Assembly: GCA_023055355.1 (NCBI GenBank)
Contig: JALJCS010000029.1
Coordinates: 4,898,001 to 4,962,000 of the forward strand
Length of the DNA stretch: 64,000 nt
Source of the DNA: Agelaius tricolor
Lineage: Eukaryota; Chordata; Aves; Passeriformes; Icteridae
Reading direction: 5' to 3'
The notes below the pieces were generated by a model, which ran no database searches, was not told where the DNA came from, and worked only from the letters and a program-made list of their open reading frames with translations. The position numbers were made by a program, and so were the translations under genes. Of this stretch, positions 32,525 through 64,000 are shown in pieces. Numbering within the stretch: the stretch's first letter is position 1; each line of letters opens with the position of its first letter.

Positions 32525-32835
32525 GAGCTTTAGACTTGGAAATTTAAATTGAAAATTTAAAATCATTACATTTTAGATTTTATTTTGAATTTAGGCTTAT
32601 GGGAACAGCTTTAGATTGGAAATTTAACTTTAAAATTTCGATTTTATCTACATTTAAATTAATTAAGTTTTAGATTTTATTTAAAAATTTAGGCTTATGG
32701 GAACAGCTTTAGATTGGAAATTTAACTTTAAAATTTCGATTTTATCTACATTTAAATTTATTAAATTTTTAGATTTTATTTTAAGTTCCATAAATTGAAA
32801 TTTAGGTTCATGGGAACAGCTTTAGATTGGGAAAC
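32525..32835 (+). repeat. AT-rich tandem repeat, about 110-120-bp unit, 3 copies
   Basis: Each copy contains GGGAACAGCTTTAGATTGGA and TTTAACTTTAAAATTTCGAT. The first copy is diverged. Confidence 0.8.
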
Positions 32836-33165
32836 ATTCCTCATTTTCCCTTTCCTTGGTTTTTCTCTCTCTTTGCTGCAACAGGAGTTCTCCTTCTGCC
32901 CTGTTTCTTTTGTACAACTTGTCTAAACCTGTATTTAAAAGTGAAAAAGCAACATTATTTTTTTTTCTGCTTTAAAATTGGGAAATTGTTTGTCTAAACA
33001 AGAATTGGGACCTACTGCTTCTTGCCGAAGTGACCTTTTGAGAAGAACTTTGTCTGTACCTAACTAATTCTAAATTCTAATATCTATTTTGTCCTGGAGA
33101 TTGGCACCTTTGGGAAGTGAGAACTGAATTTGGGGTCTCAAAGTGCTCAAATCTGGTTGTGGCTT

Positions 33166-33560
33166 TGTCACATTCGTATTTTCTGGGAAAATCCCTTGCC
33201 TAGGATTTCTCTCCCGGGAAACTGAGAAGCCTCAGAGAAAAAGGAAAACAATTTTATCTCATTTGCTTCTCCTGTGTTCTGCTGCTTTGGAATGTGTTTG
33301 AGGATTGTTTATCCAAGAGGTGATTGTTTCATTGGTTTCATGTGAATTGTTTTGATTTATTGGCCAATTACGGCCCAGCTGTGTCAAGGAGGAGAGTCGT
33401 GAGTTTTTCTTTAGTATCTTTCAGCCTTCTCTCTGTATCCTTTCTCTGTTCTTTAGTATAGTTTAGTACCGTATTCTTTAATATAATATAAATCATAAAA
33501 TAATAAATTAGCCTTCTAAGAACATGGAGTCAGATTCATCATTTCCTTCTTTTGTTGGGG
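33166..33560 (-). mobile_element. Diverged family A LTR, inverted
   Basis: In reverse orientation it matches the family A landmarks (ATGGAGTCAGAT, TTATTATTTTATGAT, a GGCCAAT motif, AGGCTTCTCAG), but with many differences. It is therefore older or from a sister subfamily. It lies just 3' of ATP12A. The borders are approximate. Confidence 0.7.
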
Positions 33561-33734
33561 GACTCAGAAAATAGAACATGGCTCGATTTTCAAGGCACCT
33601 TTATCAGAATGGGTCAAGGGTTTGGTCTGTTAATGGGGTAAAAAGGCAGAGCTGCACTTCTTCCCTCTGTGACCCCATTCCACTCAGATTCTCTCAGTCT
33701 TTATTAAAAAAAAAAAACAATAACACAAAGAACA

Positions 33735-34185
33735 GTTTTTTGGAAAAAAAAAGTTTTATTATCAAATGATTCCTATACAGCACAATTACCCGTGGCAAGG
33801 TAAAACAGATCTAGGTGTGCACTCACTTGGAATTCAGTTCTACCAGCACAAAAATCAACAAACAACTCCTTCAGTGCAAATTAATGCCTTGGATTGTGGG
33901 GAATTCCTGTCTTGGGACTGTTTTCCTCTCAGAGTTCTCTCCAACTCCATCTTTGAACGAGGGAAGATCGTAGTAGTTACAAAAATAGGTAGTATTTCAA
34001 TTTCTAGGCTTTACAGTACAGTGGGAGGTAATTTCTCAGCCTCTAAAGTCCTTTTTTCTTCATTGAATCCATGAAATCTCTTCACCCCAGCACGGGGTGG
34101 ATCCATGCTCGATATTGCACAGACAGGACTTGAAAGCAGCAGAGGCTGGGCCAGGTGGGGAAGGAGCTCTCCTGTGTCAGACTCT
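33735..34185 (-). other. ATP12A: ATP12A 3' UTR
   Basis: Runs from the stop codon to about 20 bases past the AATAAA signal (33755-33760 on the minus strand). The region is unique, with a short A/T run at its end. The cleavage point is inferred. Confidence 0.7.
33755..33760 (-). terminator. ATP12A: ATP12A polyadenylation signal AATAAA
   Basis: A canonical hexamer on the minus strand about 425 bases downstream of the stop codon. No earlier canonical AATAAA was noticed in the 3' UTR. Confidence 0.7.
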
Positions 34186-56760
<22,575 letters not shown>

Positions 56761-57029
56761 CTTGGTGAGTTTATTCCTTTCCTGGTGGAGGGAAGCAGCC
56801 AAGCCAAAGCCTCTGGATCAAAAGCCAAAAACCTTTGGATGAAAAGCCCAAGCCCAGCTGGGGTCTGTGGTGGCTCAGAGCAGTCCTGGAGTGCAGAAGC
56901 TCCCCGAGGTGGTGGGTCCCTCTCCCGTTGCAGCAGGTGTTAGCTGGAATGCTGCTCCCACCTCGGCATCCTTCGGGCAGGACCAGCTCCCTGTCCCAAG
57001 GCTGTGGAGAAAGAGCTCTGCTCGCTGCT

Positions 57030-57080
57030 GCTTTATAAATCAGCATCTTGGGCTGCCACTCCACCCCTCCCCTTCCAGGT
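57030..57080 (-). promoter_or_regulatory. ATP12A: Candidate ATP12A core promoter
   Basis: A TATAAA box on the minus strand (57032-57037, inside the palindrome TTTATAAA) lies about 275 bases upstream of the ATG. About 25-45 bases further upstream is GGAAGGGGAGGGGTGG, a KLF/SP1-type GC-rich site (57062-57078). A start of transcription near 57005 would fit. No transcript evidence is available here. Confidence 0.4.
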
Positions 57081-57084
57081 CCAG

Positions 57085-57725
57085 CCCATCTTCTGTTTCA
57101 CCTGGAGTAGGTGGAAAAATACCGCAGTAATGGGCATGTGGGTTTCAGGTCAGATAGGTTCTAATTATTCCTCTGTAGTGTTTGCTCACAAGTAGGGAAC
57201 AGGTGTATTATTCATCTTGCTGGAAGCAAGGAGTTTCCTCCAGAGACTTTCCAGCTCCAGGCTCCCCTGGGGATCCTGGGCTGGAGGAGGGCTCTGCACA
57301 TTCTGTCTCACCTGCACAGGTGATGTTCTCTTTGCCCGAGGCCCCTCCAAGTTGAATTCCTGCCTTATTTGCAGGGATTTAATGGAGTGGTGCCCTTTGA
57401 AGCTTCAGAGCTTGGACTTCACTCTGAATCCTTGCCTTGTATTTCATGTGTTTTCCACCTTCACGCTGAGCTGGGAGAAGTGAATGAACTTCCTGGTGCT
57501 TGGCCAGCAGGGCACTTACCTGAACACTTCTTGGTTTGTCTTGCACCAATTACCAGCTTCCAGATAGGAGTGATAATGACATTTGTGACACTTGTGGGAC
57601 CTGGCTGGTCTCATCACTTGGGAGTGAAGCTGCTTCTTCACTTCTGAGGCTGAACTGATGAAAAGCTGAGTGGAACACGGGGAATGGTCATCTGTAGTTT
57701 AACATTATTTGGGGAAAACTTTGCT
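57085..57725. other. ATP12A upstream flank, no feature recognised
   Basis: Unique sequence between the candidate promoter and the duplicated 132-bp block. Confidence 0.5.
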
Positions 57726-57731
57726 GTCATC

Positions 57732-58001
57732 CATCTAAATGTGCTGATCGACAGAATTTGGTTTTTAGTATTATAACCTTTACTCTTTGCTGCTATAGTC
57801 TTGAATTCTATGCAATCCATAACCTTTAAATCCATTGGAGATACCATGCGGTGCCACCAGAGAATTGAACATCTAAAAGTGCTGATCAACAGCATTTGGT
57901 CTCTAATATGATAACCTTTTATCTTTGCTGTTATAGTCTTGAATTCTATGTAATCCATAAACTTTAAATCCACTGGAGATACCGTGTGGTGCCACCAGAG
58001 G
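57732..58001 (+). repeat. Tandem dimer of a 132-bp unit
   Basis: Units at 57732-57863 and 57870-58001 share TAGTCTTGAATTCTATG and GGAGATACC; about 88 percent identical by eye. The flanks to 58400 include a 117-codon frame with no recognised similarity. Possibly an old mobile-element piece. Confidence 0.75.
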
Positions 58002-58445
58002 ATGACTCAAGCTGTGGTCAGGCATATGACGTGTGGCTGGAGATAATCAATCACCTTTATCAAACCACAGACAGAAGCTGTTAGCGGAGGGGAAAGTCCA
58101 CAGGACATCATCGATCACCTCAACAAAGCAGGAAAAATTTATATTCAGATCAAGTTCACAGGAACTGGAGTACCAGACTTCCTCAAGCTGCTCCCACTCC
58201 ACAGTTTGTGTGTGTTGCTCTTTTTCCACGGCGTTCTTTGACCCTGGGACGTTGCGCAAGGTGCAGGAGTGGGTCTGGAAAGGTTTCGTGTTCAGTTTCT
58301 GCTCCTTGATGTACTCAGAGCTGGGTTTTGGCCTGGAATATCAACCTTTCCCTACCTCTGAGAGTGCTGGAGGTTTCCCAATGTGAAAAATGCATGTATT
58401 TTATGATTGGCTTTTCGCAAATATTCAAATGAATATTATATGTGT

Positions 58446-58994
58446 TGTGTTAGAAAGTGATGCTGTATTAATGCTCTTAAGTAGTGTGTTCAATATAGTT
58501 TTAGGTTATAAAAAATGTTAAAATAGAAACGATGCCATGTAGGATACTTTTTTTAAAGAAAGGACTCACAGCGAGATAGCAGCCACAGGACACTTGAATT
58601 TTTCAGAGAAAGAGAATTTATTGCTCCATATCAGGAGAAACGAACTTCTTCCCACCTCAATGGCTCTGTCAGGAATCAGAGGAAGAAGCTGACACTGCCC
58701 AGCCAGAATCCTGTGTTTGAATGGAATTTATGCATCGTGGATGAGATGTATGAATATGCAACAGGCTGCTGCTTTTAAGGGTTAATCCTCTGTTAACCTG
58801 GGTCCTTTTTCAGGCTCATGCTGCCCAGAAAAGATACCCAGACTGTCCATAACTCTTTGTCTTTATTGTCTCATATTGTCCTAATTCTGTTTTGTCCAAA
58901 TTATTATTACTCTAATTGTATTACTATTTTTATAACCATTTTATTACTATTAAACTTTTAGAATTTTAAAAACAAGTGATTGGCGTTTTTCACA
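58446..58994 (+). mobile_element. Solo LTR, family D
   Basis: Starts TGTGTTAGAAAG and ends TTTTTCACA, with an AT-rich polyadenylation region (TATTAAACTTTTAG near 58949). No matching duplication of flanks was found. Lies between ATP12A and the 381-bp duplication. Confidence 0.65.
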
Positions 58995-59058
58995 GCACTG
59001 TGAGCAAAGCAGGGGTGAGCTGGCTGTATGCAGGGAACCTGTGTTGTGTGATACCCAG

Positions 59059-59439
59059 CACTGAGATCCTCCCCTCTGTTCTGGGACACAGCCAGAGCAG
59101 GGTGATGGAGAGGAAATGTGAGAATATTTGACATCCAGCTGGACAGCTCAGCCTGGAGTTTGGGGGATTTGAGATGGGAAGTGGCCTTGGAGATGGGGAA
59201 ATGCCTTCCAGGGATGTGCTCACACGCCATCAGGGCTGTGGGTAAAAGCAGTGGGCTGCAAACTGTGAAACCCAGCACATTTCACCCTTTTGCAGGTTTG
59301 AAGTGGGCACTGAGATCTCTAACCCAGTGCTGGATGGAGAACAGGGATGTGCATCCCACAATTCACAGATCCATGAAAGCAACCACCGTGTGCTTGTTAG
59401 CAATGGTTTGTGATTCAGGACGTTTATCTGGGTCATTTG
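59059..59439 (+). repeat. 381-bp duplicated segment, upstream copy
   Basis: Partner of 50938-51318. Same length; differences seen include A-to-G in GGGAARTGGCC and G-to-A in CCCACARTTCAC. Begins 64 bases after the family D LTR. Confidence 0.9.
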
Positions 59440-59444
59440 GGCAC

Positions 59445-60330
59445 TTTTTGCATTTGCCTTCTATAAACCGTGGTGGCTTCTGCCCGGGGAGGAACGTTAG
59501 AAATGCAAATGAAAGAAGTGTTTGGCAACAAAGCACCAGGTAACCCTGCTGCTCACGGGGTATCTGTCCTGACACATCTGCCTGCTGAGGGATGTGCTCT
59601 GAGGCCAAGGAGCTGAGCTGGGAAAGTCTCTGTGGGCCCTTCTGTGGCTCGGGATCGACAGAGGATTTGCTGCTGGCAAACCACCTGTGTGGAGCTGCCA
59701 AGTGCAAAGGGCAAATTTGAAGTTAAAATTCTGTGGCCAAAATTCCATTAAGTCTGTCAACTGAAGGGCTTTTGTTTTTTTGGCCAGTTACAAAGCAAGG
59801 ATGAGGAGCACCGTAAAAAAGACAAATCTCTTGTTTTTCATGAGCCAACAGGAGGTGGTTGGACAGCTGGAAGCCTCCTTGTTAGCTGGGGTCACTTGTC
59901 ATGACAGAATTTGTGTTTTGTCACTTGGTTGTGCTGAAAAGGCCCTGGGAACAGAGCCCAGATGTGAACCCAGGCTGAATTTCCAGGCAAGAGCTGCTCC
60001 AAAACCAAATCCTGCTCTGTACCCTGCAAGACGTGGCATGTCCTGAGAGGAACATACCTGAGGGCTGGGGTTGTCACGTGTGCTCCTGGTGTGTCACAAC
60101 AGTCACAGATGAGGGGGGAGAATGAGTGAGCATTGTGCTGGTTCCTAAAGATCAGCCTAGAAAAATAATGTGGCCCTTCTGGGTTATTATGTCTCATGTT
60201 TATTCACTGGAATTAAAACTTATTTGGATCCTATGTGAAGAAAGATAGCCAGGAGAATGTTTGGATCTTATTTAGCACAGGGGGGCCACATTCCTTAACT
60301 CTTAGGGCCTGATCCCAGTGCTCAGATTGT
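59445..60330. other. Intergenic sequence, no feature recognised
   Basis: Unique sequence; overlapping frames on both strands show no recognised protein. Confidence 0.55.
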
Positions 60331-60343
60331 CAAATTCTTTCAG

Positions 60344-60496
60344 GTTTCGAAGTAAAAGTGTGAATGTTTGCAAAGCATTTTGGGGGAAGGAGAATGCACT
60401 GCCTCTGCCTGATGAGGTTTGCTGTGTTCTTTACATGTCTTGGATGAAACAGGACAAGCATGAGCGGTGGAAGGACCTGAAGCCGCAGAAAGGGAG
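60344..60496 (+). CDS. Weak candidate exon
   Basis: 153 bases open in one frame (51 codons, MSWMKQDKHERWKDLKPQKG near the end) between TTCTTTCAG and GTAAAT. No family is recognised and no partner exon is visible, so it may be chance. Confidence 0.15.
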
Positions 60497-60774
60497 GTAA
60501 ATCGATGCCAGATTTTGCTAAAGTTTGCTTAAATTTGCAAAAATTGTTTAAATTTTCTTTAATTTGCTTTTCTCCGGGGTGGAGCGCGCTGGCTGCACTT
60601 CCCGGACCGGCCGGGAGAGGGCGCACGGCTCTCTGCGCTCAGCGGTTCCTTCGCTAATTCCTGAAAAATTCCCCAAATTCCCCCAAAATGAGCCCGAATC
60701 TGCCTCGGTGTCCCGGCACATCCCTGTCACCTTTCCCGCAGTGCCATCCCAGCACGGCAGGGACGTGGAGCTGT

Positions 60775-61172
60775 GGCAGCGAGGCCAGAGGAGGCTCCAA
60801 GCCGATGAGAAATTGAGGATTATTCAGCTTTTTTCTGCAGAAGAGACACGGGGTGACCTCATTGTGACCTTCCTGTGCATGAAGTAAACCAGCGAGAGAA
60901 TTCCTGCAATGGTCTGGGGTGACAGGACAATGGGGAGTGGCTTCAAACTGAAAGAGAGAAGGTTTAGATGGGATATTGGGAAGAAATTCTTCCCTGGGAG
61001 GGTGACACAGAGCAGCTGTGGCTGGCCCTGGATCCCTGGAAGTGTCCCAGGCCAGGCTGGATGGGTTTTGGAGCACCCTGGGAAGGTGTCCCTGCCATGG
61101 CAGGGGTGGCACTGGATGGGATTTAAGGTTCCTTCCAACCCAAACCACGCTGGGGTCCTGTGATTCTACAAA
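60775..61172 (+). mobile_element. CR1-type LINE 3' fragment
   Basis: GCCAGAGGAGGCTCCAAGCC, the GACCTCATTGTGACCTTCC segment, GAAATTCTTCCCTGGGAGG, CCCTGCCATGGCAGGG, CCTTCCAACCCAAACCACG and terminal TGTGATTCTACA are in the order expected for an avian CR1 end. Confidence 0.9.
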
Positions 61173-61179
61173 AAAAGGA

Positions 61180-62555
61180 TTTGTTTGGTTTATTTGGGCT
61201 TTGTTTGTTTGTTTTCCCTCCCTCGAAGCCAAGGGTAAAACCGACCCTGAACTCTCCAGAGTCAGACAAGTGGAAGGGGCTGAGAATTTATTCTGGGTCC
61301 ATCCACTACCCAGGAGAAGAGTTCTGCCCTTTCCCTGGGTTTCCCCTTCCCTCTAAGTACCAAGTGCTAAATCCTCCCCGTTTTTCTCCTTAATTTAACC
61401 CAAAGATGTTCAACCATAATTCAGATGCCACAAGTAATGAGCCAAGCACCTGTAAAAACCTCCCAGGAGCCAAATTAAGCCAAAGCTTAAGTGGTATTTG
61501 GACAGTGGTAATTTGGGTATTGGCTGTAAACCACTCCTTGTCTGAGCATTCACCTCCTGACAGGGGGAATTTTACACGGTGTTCATGGAAACCTGAATTT
61601 CTCTGCTTTTTTCCCCTCCTAATTTCTCCATTCTTGTTAACCAAAGATGAGTAGGAAACGCTGAGGAGCAAAGGCTTTCATTGCCAGCTTTCAGGCTGGC
61701 ATTGTAAATGCTGAACTCTGCTCTAACCTCGTTACAAATGCCACCATGACTCGGTGTCCCTGCAGACCTGGCACAGCCACCTCAGCCTGAGGCCATTCCA
61801 GGGCAAGGTTTGGGTTTTCCAGAAGGATTTGAGTTTTGCCTCTCGAAGCTGAGCTGGGTTCTGAACACCACAAAGAGACGGCGCAGGTGGAATTCATCAT
61901 TTCATCTCCATGTATTTCCACGTTGCCTTCATTTCTTCCCATCCCCCGGTGGATCCTGGGGACACTGACTCATCTTTCACCTTGTTTGCTGAGGGTTTTT
62001 GGGTTTCTACAGCAACATTCCCACTTTTTTGATGTTGAATGCTGCTCATTTTAAACATTTTCGTGTGGGCCATCAAAAAGTCGTGGCTGTCTTTAATTTA
62101 TAGATCAGCGTGTACTGAGCTGGCTGCTGCCTGCCCAAAGAGAGGTCAAAAATCAGAATAGAGAGTTCAAAAATCAGAATTTGCACATTTCTTCTTACGG
62201 GGAATCTCACTGAGAATCAATTTTCTGTCGATGTTTTCTATTTGTGAGGAAGAAAAACAAATCACAAGCGAGTCACAGCATCCAGGACTATTTTACTCTT
62301 CTTAATATTTTATCTTCCTGCTTCCTCATGCTCCTAAATACCAACCATTACTGGATTCATACTGCTTTAAAAAACAGTAAAGAAAATTGATTTTCCTCCT
62401 TGTAACTTCCTGGAGCTGTCAGGAGCAGCCAGGACTGGAAATTGGTGCAAAATTACAGAACTTCTTTCCTTAAACACGGTGATACTCCAAACATTTCATG
62501 ATTTTTAGGAATTTGTAGATTCCAGTTTTTCAAACAGCTGCTGCCTTGATGCTTT
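61180..62555. other. Intergenic sequence, no feature recognised
   Basis: Unique sequence without a convincing exon. Confidence 0.55.
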
Positions 62556-62567
62556 GGTCATTCTCAG

Positions 62568-63110
62568 GTTAAAAAAAAAAAATTGTATATATATATATAT
62601 ATTTATATATTTATATATTTATATTTATATTTATATTTATATTTATATTTATATTTATATTTATATTTATATTTATTTTTATATATATAAAAAATATATT
62701 ATATATATATTTATATTTTTATATATGTATGTATATGTATATATATAAATGATATATAATATATTTTATAAAAATTTTTTTATATATTTTATATATAATA
62801 TATTTTATATAAAATACATATAATATATAATATGTATACTGTAATATATATAGTATACAATGCATAATATAATATATAATATATAACATATAATATACAA
62901 TATATAATATATAATATATAATATATAATATATAATATATAATATATAATATATAATATATAATATATGATGTATTATGTATTATATATAATATATAATA
63001 TATAATGTATAGTATATAATATATTTTATATATAGTAGATTATAAATATTTAATATAATATGTTTAATAATATATAATGTATATAATTATATATCATGTA
63101 TTAATAAATA
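62568..63110. repeat. Long TA-rich tract
   Basis: About 540 bases of A/T: (TA)n, then (TATTTA)n at 62600-62680, then long ATATAATAT runs at 62865-62970. Likely to form cruciforms and to be hard to assemble. Confidence 0.95.
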
Positions 63111-63469
63111 TTTAACTTTTTTTTTCCTTCTAAAATATTATCTGATGTGCAGGGTGAGGAACCCACTGTGGTTTGCAGTCAGAATCTGCTGCTCCAGAGC
63201 ACACCCTGCCTCATTCCTGACAGGCATCACAGCCTGGAAATTGGCACAGCCAGGAATTTTTTGGGATGCAATCAGGAAAATGGGATGGTAAAAACAAGGA
63301 TGTGAGCTTGGCCTCCCGTGCAGCTGAAGCTGGAACACAGGAAGACAAAATGGGGTTTTTTTCAGGGGTGTGTTGACCCCAAAGCACCTCTGCAAAGGCA
63401 GGGGAGGAAGTGGCCGGGCTCGTAAAAGCCCTGGTATGGGTGATGTGTCCTGAGCCGTGCCAGCACCAC

Positions 63470-63630
63470 GGAGCCCTGGAATCCTGGGGTCAAAGGGACC
63501 TCAAAGCTCGTCCCATCCCCTCCCTGCCATGTGCAGGGACACCTCCCCTGCCCCAGGCTGCTCCCAGCCCCTGGTGCTCCCTGAAAACCACGGATGGTGG
63601 TCAGCCAATTGTCCATATCCAGACTCGGGA
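63470..63630 (-). mobile_element. CR1-type LINE fragment, antisense
   Basis: GGGACCTCAAAGCTCGTCCC, CCTGCCATGTGCAGGGACAC and CAGGCTGCTCCCAGCCCC are the reverse complement of CR1 3' sequence. Confidence 0.8.
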
Positions 63631-63699
63631 AGAGCCACATCCATCTTTCACCAAAAAAAATCACTTTGAGTGGGCAAGAATTGCTTCCTGATTTCATGT

Positions 63700-64000
63700 G
63701 GGACCAAACTGAGCATTGTTTGGCAAAGATTTGCTTTAAAATCTCAGTTCTGTAGCTTTTTTGGGGTGTTCTTATATGAAAGGCAAATCAGTGCAGCAAT
63801 GTGACTGCACAAACAATTTCCAAAACCAACTGAACCAAACCAAGCATTATTTGGCAAAGATTTGCTATAAAATCTCAGATCTGTGGCTTTTTTGGGGTGT
63901 TTTTAGTATGGAAAACAGGCCAGTGCAGCAATGTGGCTGCACAATTTCCAAAAACAATTTAACCAAACCAAGCATTACTTGGCAAAGATTTGCATAGGAA
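63700..64000 (+). repeat. Tandem repeat running off the right edge
   Basis: Units of about 130 bases contain TTGGCAAAGATTTGCT, CAGTGCAGCAATGTG and AACCAAACCAAGCATTA. Two full copies and the start of a third are visible. Confidence 0.8.

Noticed and set aside
62554..62748. 64-codon Ile/Tyr-rich frame
   Set aside because: Translation of a TA/TATTTA repeat.

Overview
This is vertebrate nuclear DNA, most likely from a bird and probably a songbird. Every coding piece is an exon of 60-270 bases with consensus AG/GT borders. CR1-type LINE ends and several solo LTRs of avian appearance interrupt the introns and spacers. AT-rich and minisatellite arrays are abundant. No bacterial-type gene, operon, CRISPR array, rRNA or tRNA was seen. 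Exon borders were set by eye from splice sites and codon phase.

Region 1 (1-15.3 kb, + strand) holds the 3' part of a gene whose start lies left of the window. Thirteen consecutive exons join in phase into about 607 codons: a Cys-containing extracellular part, a cupredoxin-like beta module, one transmembrane helix, then a long charged cytoplasmic tail. I do not recognise the family. Two alternative 3' ends can be drawn (a stop at 10551, or three further exons to 15269).

Region 2 (15.6-33.7 kb) is intergenic: solo LTRs, minisatellites (including a 68-bp array with a dimeric higher-order pattern), a 1-kb element bounded by 45-bp inverted repeats, a 0.44-kb inverted repeat around a 1.8-kb spacer, ATT-rich arrays and unique sequence.

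Region 3 (33.7-57.1 kb, - strand) is a complete P-type ATPase gene, ATP12A (non-gastric H+/K+-ATPase alpha subunit). Its 23 exons join without a frame break into 1035 codons, followed by a 3' UTR with AATAAA and preceded by a candidate TATA promoter. It carries the phosphorylated Asp in DKTGT and the Lys in M5 that separates H+/K+- from Na+/K+-ATPases. The pump exchanges K+ for H+ across epithelial plasma membranes with a beta subunit encoded elsewhere. The two genes converge, tail to tail.

Region 4 (57.1-64 kb) is upstream of ATP12A: a solo LTR, a 381-bp near-perfect copy of an ATP12A intron segment, CR1 remnants and a long TA-rich tract.

The most unusual feature is that several tandem arrays abut splice sites. 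One array in ATP12A intron 18 is built from copies of the exon 18/intron 18 junction itself, giving ten decoy donor sites. Another beside exon 21 is made of branch-point-like and acceptor-like monomers. A perfect 30-bp hairpin lies 30 bases inside intron 13.
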